DNA from: Blasia pusilla
Taxonomy: Eukaryota > Marchantiophyta > Marchantiopsida > Blasiales
Direction of reading: 5' to 3'
Assembly (NCBI GenBank): GCA_050084515.1
Contig: CM114273.1
Coordinates: forward strand, 20,026,001 to 20,090,000
Length of the DNA: 64,000 nt
The notes beneath the pieces were generated by a model. That model saw only the letters and a list, made by a program, of their open reading frames with translations, was not told where the DNA came from and did not search any database. Made by a program: the position numbers and the translations under genes. Numbering within the stretch: position 1 is the first letter of the stretch; every line of letters begins with the position of its first letter. This document shows, piece after piece, positions 34,510 through 47,300 of this stretch.

Positions 34510-34581
34510 GGGCATTTGGTCTAGTGGTATGATTCTTGCTTAAGGTGCAAGAGGTCCCGAGTGCAATTCTCGGAATGCCCC
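34510..34581 (+). tRNA. tRNA-Pro-type gene with AAG (Leu) anticodon
   Basis: 72 nt: acceptor GGGCATT pairs with AATGCCC, discriminator C, anticodon stem CTTGC/GCAAG, loop TTAAGGT, so the anticodon at 34,542-34,544 is AAG. The body is that of plant tRNA-Pro(AGG); the second copy has AGG at this place. The T loop reads TGCAATT instead of TTCAATT, altering the B box. A TTTT terminator lies about 25 nt downstream. It may be a pseudogene or a decoding variant that would be charged with Pro or Leu depending on identity elements. Confidence 0.8.
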
Positions 34582-34859
34582 ATTAGGTTTGTGGATGACG
34601 GGGTAGTCTTTTGGACGATGAATCACTTTTCATGAATTCGTTGATTTTCTCTCGCAGATCGAGTTGAATGTCCATCTGCAGAATGGAGGTGGAGTTTTGC
34701 GGAAGGGAACGGAGTGCGCTTCAGCTCTGTAGTCGAGTGAGGGTAATATCCCCCAGCCATCACTTGAGCTAATTTCCTTGACAAGATTGCGTGGTGTGTT
34801 CTTCCGGATTACAAATTGAAGCAACAGAGAGTGTTTCTGTAAACGAGCTATTCGGCTCC

Positions 34860-34932
34860 GGGCATTTGGTCTAGTGGGTCTGATTCTTGCTTAGGGTGCA
34901 AGAGTTCCCGAGTTCAATTCTCGGAATGCCCC
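34860..34932 (+). tRNA. tRNA-Pro(AGG)
   Basis: 73 nt. Acceptor GGGCATT/AATGCCC, anticodon stem CTTGC/GCAAG with loop TTAGGGT (anticodon AGG), T arm CCGAG-TTCAATT-CTCGG and discriminator C. The D loop has one extra base relative to the first copy. TTTT about 10 nt downstream is a good Pol III terminator. This is the best-preserved member of the array. Confidence 0.88.
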
Positions 34933-35090
34933 CTCCAGCGTTTTGGACATGAAATAACGTCATTAATTTGTTGATTCCCTCTCGCATTTATCGAATTGGA
35001 TGTCCGTCGGGAGCAGGACTCCTTGAGGACTGCGCTCGAGCTGTGAAATTGAGTGAGTGTAATCGACCATCGTCTGCGCGGTGGACCTCC

Positions 35091-35162
35091 GGGCATTTGG
35101 TCTAGTGGTATGATTCTTGCTGAGGGTGCAGGAGGTCCTGAGTTCACTTCTCGGAATGCCCC
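35091..35162 (+). tRNA. tRNA-Pro(AGG), slightly degenerate
   Basis: 72 nt. Acceptor and discriminator are intact and the anticodon is AGG (loop TGAGGGT, lacking the near-universal U33). The anticodon stem CTTGC/GCAGG has a wobble pair, and the T loop is TTCACTT. TTTT lies about 10 nt downstream. The U33 change suggests a decaying copy. It lies about 195 bp upstream of the IFT121 start codon. Confidence 0.7.
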
Positions 35163-35357
35163 CCTCACACGTTTTGGTCATAAAATCACTTCGTTAATTG
35201 GTGGATTCCCTCTCGCACAGATGCAATTGGATGTCCATCGGCGAAACGGAGGTGGTCTCCTTTAGGAGTGCGCTCGAGCTGTGAAATCGAGTCAGGGTAA
35301 TCGGGCTTCACTTGCGTTGCGCTACCTTCTTCGGATCACGGAGTCAAGAACACGAGG

Positions 35358-38300
35358 ATGTTTCTGTACTTGAGCAAGAAGATCAGCATGCCCAATGGGG
35401 TGAATCTGAAGAGCTTGTCATGGAACACTCAGCAAGGCTGGCTTGCGTGCGGAGGCGAGGAAGGTCTGCTGAAGGTTTGCTCTGCACTCTGAAAAAAGCT
35501 ACCGCGGGCACTGCTTGCAGCATCTGAACGTTGCAATGTGAACTCCATCAGTCGGTGTTGGTCAGGGTCACTAGACGGTAGCTGCGAAGCTGTGATTTGT
35601 TGCAATCTGAACTCCATCACTTGTCAGTAGAATTGCGCTACCAAGCGTTGAATTGTTGCAATCCGAACCTCATCACTCAGTGTCAGCAGACGTTAGTTTC
35701 AAGCTTCGAATTGTTGCAATGTGAATGTATCGCTCAATACCGATAGAACGCTTAGAATGCAATCTGAACTTTCTCAGTAGACGTGAGCTTCCAAGCTTTA
35801 AATTGATGCAATCTCAACTCCATCACTTAGTGTCAGGAAACTAGCGCTTCAGAGCTATGTAACTGTTTCAATTCGAACCTCATCACTTAGCTTCCAATCT
35901 GAGCCTCATCCCTCAGTGCCAATTAATTAAAGACAAGAGCTCCCAATCTCAACTGCAACCCACACCGTCAGTAGCCTTGCGCCTCCAAGATCCGAAAAGT
36001 TTCACTCCAGATCTCGTCCCCCCTTAGTTCCAATGGCACGCGAGCCATCCGAACTCCATCCCTTATCATCACAAGTGAGCTCCCAAGCGCAGAATCCTCC
36101 ACGCATGATCTCTCTCCATCCCTCCTCGTTGGACGCGAGCTCCAAAGCGCTTCTGAATTCGCGAAATCTGATCGCCCCCATTCACTCCGCTTCCAAACTT
36201 TCATTGCGCTCGCTGTGCTGCTGCAGGTATTGAAGCTGGAATCAGGGACCCCGGCGGAAGAGGACATGCAACGGCCGTGCGCGGGAGCGGCGTCCAACCT
36301 GTCCATGAATCAAACACTGGAGGGCCACCATGGGTCTGTCGTCGCCGTGAGCTGGAACCAAAACTATCGCAAGCTCACGACGAGTGATGAGAAAGGTCTT
36401 GTCATTGTTTGGGTGCTCCATAAGGTCAGTCGGTCACTGACTGCTGCTTTTCTCCCCCACCCTTTCGCGTTTCGATCCTCGGCCTTATGGGGCTGCGATA
36501 TCAGGGCCGGTCAAAGCACCCCATGCAAACTGTTTACGGTGGTGCACCTTTTCTTTTCCCGGCTTGGTTATGGCCTTCGCATACTTCACTCTTCGTAGTT
36601 GTTTTTTAAAAAAAATTCTGGATCTCTTTTAAACATTTAATAAGAGATGCACGTATGATTTTATTAAAAAGAATTTTTAATGGAAGTAGTGTGGCTGCCA
36701 AAGGGCACATCTATGAATTGAAGTTTAAAAGAGACCGTGGATTTAGATTCCTTAGTATAGCTATCCAACTTGTGAACTCTTCTAAAAGCCCTCTCTATGT
36801 GCCCTTCTTATATAATAACAACTAATAATTATGGCACTCGGGTGACATGATTGGGACATGGGAATGAAAAAAACTCACAATGATAATGTCAAATTAAAGA
36901 ACACTTTTTTTTAATTTGAAAAGATAAAAATAATACTAAAATCAAAATTTTTATGATACATCTAATTCGGCTCAAGATGATTTTTTATTTTATTAATTTT
37001 TTTTAAAATTATCCAATCTGCGTCTTTCAATAAATAAAATAAAATCCCTTATTTTCTTCCATTATAAATTTAAAGTTAAAAATAAAAATAAATAATATGT
37101 CTTCCTTTATTTTGAAGAATAATTATTGTCCTATTATCCTTTTCATTTTTTCCCAAAAGAAAAATTAATTTCCCCTCAAAACTAAAATTTAAATTTTGTT
37201 TGCATGAACCTTGATAACATAATTTGAAATTTTCAAATGAGGAAATATTAAAAAATTGAAAAAAATTCTAAAGATTTCATCGGGGAAAATATTTGAGTTT
37301 GAGTTAATTATAAATAAATTATTACTATGAAAACCTTACCCGTTCTTGTTTTCTGCTTAGTATATGGTAAAATTAAGAAAATTCATCAATTCTTGGACAA
37401 ATTTGATAGGGATCTTCAAATTTTCTCAATTAGTAAAAGAATTGAGTCATTTTGATCCAAATTTTGTTTAAAAATATTCTTAAAAAATCTCTCACAATTA
37501 AAGCTTGAAAAAATATTGAATGACATATTTCTAAATGATTATGTAATTTCCCTTCCAAAATTAACTTGAAATCAAAAAATCTGTTTTTCCCCTAAATGTT
37601 GAAATAATAATTTTAATTTCTTAAATGAAAAAAGAAACTGATAATCAAAAAGAGATTACAATTTTTGATTTTTTAAATTTAAATTTATCTTTAAAATTTT
37701 ACTTCTTATTAAAAAATTTCCCTTTTCTATTCAAATCTTAGCTTAGTATAGGGAAAATTAAACAATAATTGGATAGCTTACAGGCTTCACACGTGGCATT
37801 CCCTGGGAGATTCTTAGCAAAGGGCTAACACCCTTAATAGTATGATTAGCATCCTGTTCGTGCATACGTGAAAAAATCAATTTGCGAGAAAGACATCCGT
37901 TAACTCTTTTTTTTTAAATTACACTTATCAATATAGGAGGAAGGGTCTTCAAAGCCCATCCTCGTTTAATTATATAGATTTTGCAATACAAAACATGTGA
38001 AGTTCAAGCAATGAAGTATGGAAAAAGTAAAATCATATAAGCTAATCTTTAGAAGACCAAGCCCGAATGGAAACTACAACTTTTAAAAATTCACTATATT
38101 GTGTTAGGATAGTATAGAAAGTAAAATCTTCAATTCTCCTTATAAATGTAGTCCCCGTAGGATACACAAATGTGACGCTAAGACATCTTAGGTCAATCGG
38201 ATGTGGCATGATAAGTTCGTGTGAATTAGTGATGGTTCACTTAGAGAACTTAGAACATTGACGGATTCCAATATATAGCAAGGGTGGAAAAAACTTTTCG

Positions 38301-41300
38301 TGGCAAATGTCCTATAAGACAAGCATCATGGAGTAGATCAAGTACTCCTTTGGTGTTAGGGTTCGGATATTAGGGTAGCATTTCCCAGTGCATAAGTTTG
38401 TAATAGAAACCTAACGAGGTCAACTAAACAAAGTAGCTACTTCAAGTCCATACTTGGGACAAACTTACAAGGATTGCTTCTATGAATTAAATAGAGCAAG
38501 GGTGTACACATTCCATATAAGGTTAGGTACTCCTTTAATGTTAGGGTTCGGATATTATGGAAATGTATCCAAGTGCAGAAATTCGCGATAGAAACCTTAC
38601 GCGATGAACTAAACAACTATTGTGTCCCATATGCTTAATACCCGCCAATATTCAGACTACATTTAGTGGAAGAAATTAAAAGAAAGGCTTTCTTCAATTA
38701 ATAATAGTTTGAAAAAAATATGCAGGGACACGCTACACCAGCACCGTTGGTTTGTTCTGCAATGATTGCACACAAAGTTCATATAAGGCCAACCCCTAAC
38801 ACAATCCATGATCCAAGGGATTGACAGAGGGCTACTAGGATATGAAAAATTAGAGCTTTTATCAAGTTTGTAGAGCAGAGGTGCCATGGCTGTAAGAATA
38901 AGTCAAGATTCTTTCAGTGGATGGAAACGACAAGCCATATTTTCTTGTTGTAGGTCACTCACGAGTCACGAAAAGAGCCGTGAGTCATAATGACGTTTAT
39001 TTCAAGAGTCATAAAACTACTTGACGGTTGCTGCCAAACTTGACAGTCTTAATCAATCAGTTGTACCTTAAGGCCTTATTTAGTATCCCTATTTGGAATT
39101 CCCACGGCCGAGCTTTGAGCGGCTCTAATAAAATGTGTAAAGTTATACCTTTATGAAGTAGGGATATTAGGGTGGTTCAAGGCTGCCCTCACTTTAGGCA
39201 ACTTCTATTCCCATAAGGACCACTCATATGGCCTTATTTTTATCATATTATTTTTTCTAAAAAATGCCCTCCTTCCACTTCCCACAAAACCCTTAGAAGA
39301 GAACTTAACCCCAAACAAGGAACATAGGTTGGAAATTTTTGGCAATGGCCTTAATTTCAAACTAAGACAGCCGATTCTTGCTAATCATCGATCATGAGCG
39401 AGGAACTCCTTGTAGAGTAGGTTTTAGGATTGGGGAGTTGTGCCAAGGAGATTTTCCCATGGGCAACTATGATCGAAGAAGTCAATTGGAGGTGAATTAC
39501 ATACAATTAGGGGAATTCATCAAACTTTTATTTCCTATTTTCCAAGATCAAGGAAAATAAAATGACATCTTGCAAATTTCAATATGGTTTTTCCTACTTT
39601 TTTGAATATGCAAGATATTGTTTATTTCCTCCAAGTTTTGGAGTATTATGATTAAGTTTTCTTTCCTTAAGATGAAATGCCAAACTTGTTACAACCCCTA
39701 TAATACTCGACTCCGAGTAAAGAGTGTTACATCTTATTTCGACGTAGGTAGAGTTCTATCGCATCGATGGCATAGAGTGTCATCGGGTTGTTTGGGTGCA
39801 ACTTCATCCCGAGACGTCAGATGAGGTTGGCGACAGTTCTATTGTGTCGGGAACATCGTTTATGGCGATTTTCCTATTTTTGTTTTAGTCCGTCACATGA
39901 CCGTTGACCGAGTCAACGGTCATCTGGTAATCTGTGCACGCAGGTTACTGTTGGTAGGGCTATTTTGGGGCAAGAGCCTTTTGGCTCTTCCCAAGGGTAT
40001 AAGAGTGAGGAAGATGGCTTTCCCAAGCCATCTTTCTCTTGTTGAGCCTTAAGAGTGCCTCTCTTGCATAGACGTGTGTGGATGACTAGGAGTTAGGATG
40101 CTAGCGTCCGGATTCCCTCATAGCAAAGGGTGGATGTGGTTCGATATGCCGATATAGATTCATTAGTGGATTTTTAGGGAGGGTGAGCCATTTTTACTAC
40201 TCTTGATTTTGTTGTGGGATCCCAGTATATATGCGTGAGTATGTTTCATTTATATGTGGATCTACCCGTATGTTGGGGAAGATCGGTGTTGTGTGGTATG
40301 TAGATGTGACCAACGATGTGGGTTGTGTAGCGATGTGTGCGTACGAGAAGAGCCTACAAAATGCAAGTTATTATGCAGGGTTCTCAACCCTCGGATAGAA
40401 TTTTTTAATGGTTGGATGGATATGAACTTTCCCAATTTGTCCACCATGTTAGTGTTAATGCTCTCATTAACACATAATAGAATAGACCGTGCTTCCTCGC
40501 CGTGTTAGTCCACGCCTTCCTCTTGCCATGTTACTCTCGCCTCGAATGTATTAGTGTTCTCCAAACCTCCAAACATACAACGTTATAAAACTCAAAACCG
40601 AGGCCGCATATTAGTTGAGTATGATGGTACGTGTACCTTGCTTTCAAAAGGCTATGAAAAATGAACACATTCAAGCAAATTGAGTCCAAATGATTAAGTT
40701 GATTATTTTGCATGAGGATGAAAATGAAAGATAGGGCTTACAAAGAGAGAGCTTGTGATTTGATTGTAGTCTTATGAGGACATGATTAATGATACCCTTT
40801 GGTAGAGACTTTGTAGTTGATCTGTACTAAAATGATTGTTGGGTGCTTTCAATGGCATGTGGTTTGTAGATGATTGATGATTACACATGAATAACAAATA
40901 TGGAATTAAAATAGTAGAGTGATTAACATGTGCTTTCAAAGGCATATGATTAGAAGATATTATCAATGACCAAAAATAACTAATATATTCATAGTTGATT
41001 TTTTGTAGAATGTTTTTTGGAGTGTGTGGTTAAAAGATATGATTAATCATCATAAATTGACATTGATTTTGTAGTTGATTTGCAATAGAGTAATTAGTAT
41101 GTATTTTAAAGGCATGTGGTTGGAAGAGATAATCAAGCATGAAGTTGATTGAAAAACTATAGCTAATTCAAAGTACAATGATTGTTATGTGTTTTCAAGG
41201 GCATGTGGTTCGAAGAGATGATTAATAACCGAAATAAGAGCGTAGTGCAAGACTTGCGATGGTCATCAGATGGGAAAAAAATATGCATTGTATATGAAGA

Positions 41301-44300
41301 TGGTCAAGTGGTTATGGGCACTGTGGATGGAAATAGGTTGTGGGGCAAGGAGTTGAACGTCCAACTTTGCCTTGTGGAATGGTCACCAGATGGAAAACTT
41401 GTTCTTTTTTGCACAAAACAGGTAGCATCTACAAAAACCCATCGTGTTTCCATACACTTCTTTATATGGGTTTTCTGTTTCTTATAAAGATTAGAAATGG
41501 CTCTCATGTTTCAAAAGTGCACTAAAATATTTGAGCTTGTGCTATCTTCAATCAATATGATAAACCTCAAGAGGACTCGATCATTCTCTACTTTGGACTA
41601 AATTTTGGCACAACTCTCATATTTCACAAGTATTATGCTATTAATATGCTTTTGGTATCCTCAATTAGCAAAATCACCACGGGCTAATTCTATGTTTCTC
41701 AAATTGGGATGGAGGCTACGCACGACAATTCTCTTTATAGAAATCAATAGTTTATAACATCATCAGGAATATAGTGAATTAAAAACAATCAAAGTACAAA
41801 TTTCAAACTAACGTACCAAAATTAGAAGATTTCATTAATTCAAATCACACAATTAGTATTTTTTTTATCTTGCATGCTTGTACAAGGAAGTATTAAATTT
41901 TCTTTAACTTTAACCTAAGTGTAGGTGGAAAAAGTATTACTTATCTATTTATTTGAAAAATTACAATATGATGATCCATATTAGGAGCATGATAAAAAGA
42001 AAAATGTAAGAGATTTTTCTGAATCGTGGTTACAATTGATGCAGGGAGCTTGTCTCATTTATGATTGTAATAGTAATTATGTTGCACAACTTGCAATATG
42101 CTTTACAAATAGAGGAGTTAGTTCTATTATTGTCGGAATTGATTGGTACAATGGCTTGGAGGGGCATAATAATCCAAATGCACCTACTTTGGCTCTAGTT
42201 CTTCAAAGTGGACACATTCAGGTTGGTGTCATCAATAATGATGTATTGATAAGTTAGAGAATATATTTTTTGTAGCTTCATTTTCTAAAAGGAAATTGGA
42301 AGACTAGTTTAATAGATTATAATTTTGAGAACTTACTTCCTTATTGTTCAAAGGTATCAAGGAAAAAACTTAACTAATTACATGCCTTATTTGTATGACT
42401 CTATATTTTTTGAATATCTTTTTGGTTCTAGTTGATGAGGCACGAGTTGGACGAAGAGCCAGTTTTGGTAGACACACGAATGACTACAATCTGCATTAAA
42501 TGGAGTCCTGATGGAGAGATCCTTGCCATTGTAGGATCTGAAGGCTCTACAACATCAGGGATTTTGACATCAACGGTCCAAATCTATTCCAATTTGGGAA
42601 TACATCTACGAAGCATGCATGTACCCGGAACCAAAACTAGGTACGTATCCCTTAACATGTCAAAGTAGTAATAGAGATTATTGAAAATCCTAACATTAGT
42701 GGTAAGATATAAAGAACATCATCCAAATTGAAATTCTTATGGGAAAAGGCTTTAACATTGTTAGGATGAAGTTAGAATCTAAGCTGGTAAGATTCAAACA
42801 AGTGCTTTAATTTTAATTACAAATATTAATGTTTTGTTTCATTGACTTACAAGCTTCCATTTAAGATGTCTCTTATTGTAGAGGAACTATACATGGAGGA
42901 ATTTATGTAAATTGTGACAGGGATTTATCATGGGAAGGTGGAGGATTAAGATTGGCTCTTGCAGTGGATGCGTACATCTACCTTGCCAACATACGGCTCG
43001 AGTACAAATGGGCATTCTTTGGTAACAACACATGTGTCTATGGATTCAAGAAAAGAGATCATAGTGAACATTCAGTAATGTTTTGGAATGTTGATACAAA
43101 TGAAAGGTGCATACTCACAAATTGATGATTTTAATCATATGTTCATAGACTACATAAATATAAAAAAAATATTTGAAGGATGGATTCTGGTCATACATAT
43201 TGTGAGTAAAGTATTGACATTTTTCCTTGCTCTGAGGAAGAGAGTATTTGGATTATTCTTAGATGTCATTTTCTTGTATACCTTCAAAAGATCTCAAAAA
43301 TTTATGAGGCATTCAAAATTCTAAATGGTTCTTGTACTCATCGAGAGTTAGTGAAGGATGAGTTGGCATATTACATCCACTTAGATTTAAAAAAGTATAT
43401 GTGCATGACTTAGGTACTGCAAATATGTGAATCGATTGATTGCTATATCTGGGGCCGTAGAGCATTGCGTACTTGCAACCATGGTAAACTCTTAGTGCTA
43501 ATGTACTAATTTGAATTTAGAAAATCTTGGAACATGGAATTAATCATAGATTAGTATAGCCATTTGATCTAAAAGCATTATTTAGAATAAGAACATTATC
43601 CATAAGTTTTTTTTAAAAGATTTTTTGAATGAAGGATTAAGCTATTGTCACTTTTTCCTGAGATCTAAATAGCAACTTATGGGGAAGTCCTATCCAACCA
43701 ATCTTGAAGGAACATTGATCATGATTTTTATAAGATAAGAAAACTAATGCTCTTGTTATAATTTGTGCAGGGGGAAGGACCATCACAGTACATATTGATA
43801 CTATGCAATGCAATTGGTAACCCTGTTGACTCAAAGACGGTGACGGTGGAACCCTTATTTCTCACCATGAACTCCGTTAAGTGTTAATATTGCTCATGCT
43901 GATTTTTTTCTCATCACCTTCAAGTTAAGGGAAATCTATAATTTATCATTCGCATGATTCCAAATATAATATAAATAGTATGAAAAAACCTTGCCATCAT
44001 ATATACATTGGCCTTAACATATATATGCAAACCCTTGAAGTACAATGAAAAAGGAAATTTAAGAATCTCAAATGGAAAACTATCGTGGTAAAGTTTAACT
44101 AGTCAAAGATTTCTTAACGCATTATTGAGGAAGGATTTACACAAAATTCATAAAGCTATAAGATAAATTTCTCAATTATAATTAATCAATAGATTATCCT
44201 AATATCATGTTTCTTAACAATGATTTGAACAATTCAGAACCATGTATTTGTATCGTCAGAAGATAGAGTTTATGTGTGGAAGTACAAAGGATCTTTTCAA

Positions 44301-47300
44301 CCTCAATCTGCAAAAATGGATTCTACTTCCTTACATGAGCATACTTTTTATATTGATGATTTGCAACATTTGGCAAACCAGGTACTTAACCTTTACATAT
44401 TACATAGCATGTAATCTTTCAAATTATATTAAGTGATCATAATAATCATAATCAATATTTAATTATGGATGTGTTGGCCTATTGGATAAAAAAAATAGTC
44501 CTATCCCTATTCTAGATAATATCCTAGATAATCCCCTATTACCCTAGAGTATATACTCAATGATGCTTACTATGACTTGATGACAATTTTGTGAAGAAAT
44601 CCAATCAATGTATTTCCTATAATGTGATGATCAGTGGTACTTTGTATGACTCAATATTTAAAATAGAATAAAAAAGGTGAAAGCCAAAACTCTGCATTTA
44701 TTGTGTGCAGAGTCTTAATGAAGATGCTGACTATAATATAGACCAAATTTGTTGTATTTGTTGCTCTGAAAAATATCTTATTGTGGGAAGAGAATCTGGT
44801 ATCATGCATCGTTATCACTTACCGACATTGCATGAGATCAAAGACCTACTACAATGTCGACCCCAAGGTATAATTTTTCTTCTTCACTTCTCAATCTATC
44901 ATTTATATTTAAGAGAATATCTATTTGAATCAATTTATTAGCTTTTCACCTTAATTCTAAAAAAAATCTTCTCCCATCGACGAAAGGGTTTTGGTCCTAA
45001 AGAACCATTGAATGCATTGTCTCTTGCTCTTGAGAATTCAATAGTGCTCTGACTCTTGTAGTTTTTCTCTAGAGAAAGAAATCTTTGGGATTTAAAAAAA
45101 TAATTGAACGTCAAAGTTCATGATGACATGAATATTTATGCTCAAAACAAATTAGAAGCGTTATATCCCTTTGACTTAGTCACATATCTTCTAATAGATC
45201 ATAAAAAAAAATTACAAAAATCTTTTATAATAATAGGATTTTTGGCAATGATTATAATGCAGCCTTGGAACTCAATTGCAACTCAACTCGCCTTGCGGTC
45301 ATTGATTTAAATGGGTTACTAACCCTTTACAACATGAATGAGACAACCCAAATAGGAGAGGTATTAATCATAAACATAACCATGTGTTAGAAATTAGATG
45401 GATAAAGATCACTTTCAATATTTCTTAAATGACAAGCTACAATTTGTCTATGTTTTCTTTTTCAATAAAAGTGGACATATTTGGCTTATTCTATAAATTA
45501 AATATCAAATAAATAAATAAATTTGGTGTATAGCGATAGTTTATATCCTCTCTTCTTGCTTTTGTTTTTTTAGAGCTAAAGATCTATGATCTGAATTGGG
45601 ATTATTTTTTTTATTTGAGTTGGTAAGACTTTTTCAAAGAAAAAATTTAAGGAGGGCATTTCTTTATTTAGAGATGGCTACACAGTAAATTCTAGCTAGA
45701 GTAATGTAGCTAAAGGATTTTGACAAGATTTGTAGTGCTAGATCTATTTTTTTGTTGGGATATATTTAAATATTGTTCCTAATTTGGTGGTAGAGATAAG
45801 GGGGAAAACTATGGATTTCGATGTGGAAAGCTAGGTCGAGTGCAAGAAATACAAGTATTTGACTGTATTTGGGAATAATGCTTACACAAAAAAACTCAAG
45901 AAAAACTTAAATCTTCGAGACTTATTATGTGCCATATTTTGGATTCTGCATCATAAATTTTTTGAAATGTATCTTTTACTTTGTTACTTATGAACTCCTT
46001 CTTTGGCTGTAAATTCACCTTCAAAATTATATTCATTGGTATTATTACTAGATTAAGATGTACGTTGACAACTCTAAAAAATCCTTAGATTTTGTAATAT
46101 GTGTCAATTTTGTGAATCAAATTTCTATGTTGTTTGCATAGTTATTTTATTACATTTAAGTATAAATCACCACAAGAGTTACTATTAGAGCTCACTCTTC
46201 TACTAATTTCATTTTTTTGTCTCTTTGTGACATTCTTGAACTTCCAAGAACATTACAATATGTGTTAGAGTTGCAGACTTTGAGAGAACAGATGTGTGGA
46301 ATATGAAATGGGCAGATGACAATCCCAACTTGATCGCTATTATGGAGAAGGCTCGAATGTACATATTTCGGGGAAAAGACCCTGAAGAGCCTGTTTCGTG
46401 TACAGCTTATTTATGCAATTTCCACAATCTACAAGTAATATTTCATCTTCATTCTAACTTTCCCAACATCCATTCCTACTTGTATATACAATTTAAGCAA
46501 GTATGAGAAGAGGTTTTTTTAAAGGTTCTTTTGTGTGTTCCAAAAAATCTTTTGTCTTCTAAATATTTCTCCTTTCTAATTAATTTGTTTCAATTATAAA
46601 ATTGAAGCATAAGCTGAGAGGGTTAGAATTTCAAAACCACACATAACATGAAGTTTTGAAAGCGAGTAATTGGAAAAATCACTTTTTGTTGGAGACTCTT
46701 ATATCTGAATTTAAAAAAAAAAAAGTTTTCTCATTGTTATTTCTTTCTAATTCATTTCCTTTTACAAATGAGTGAAGTATAATTCCTAAGGGCTAACATT
46801 TCATAGCACACTACATGCAATTTTAGAGCATATACATTATTGATTTATTGCAGATATAAATTCTAGCACGGCAAGTCCTTGCTAGTTTCCGTCACATCAT
46901 ATCATGCCTTGTTCTTTTACTTTAAAAGCCTGTTTCGTCACAGATTCAAGCAGTTAAACTTGATGAAGTAATGCGACAACCAGAACATCCATGCAAAGAT
47001 CATGTCTTCAACTATGAAACCAAGTCATTGCGTGATACCCAACAAATGCTTCTAGCTGTTGAGATTCAAGATGCCTTTTCATACGTGGAAGAACATTCTC
47101 ACCCAAGATTATGGATGTCCCTTGCTAAACATGCCTTGGAAACACTAAATCTCTCCATTGCTGAAAAGGTGAGTTAATGTTTTTGGGAGAAAATCCAACT
47201 CTTCTTGAAGTTACATATTCAACTAGTTTTCTTAATTCCATGGAAAATGATAGAAACTCTAGGCTAAGCCTAAATGATCAATGCTCTAAGATTCTGCATT

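Larger units (their letters stand above)
34510..35376 (+). repeat. Tandem repeat of tRNA-Pro plus 3' flank
   Basis: Each tRNA is followed by a related flank (GTTGATTYYCTCTCGC, TTGAATGTCC-TC-G, GTGCGCT-SAGCT, GTGAGGGTAAT) at 34,634-34,760, 34,960-35,070 and 35,193-35,310. Unit 1 runs on to about 34,850 with CGGAT-AC-A...GAGAGTGTTTCTGTA, which matches the IFT121 leader and start of exon 1 (35,330-35,376). Unit 2 is shorter. Confidence 0.7.
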
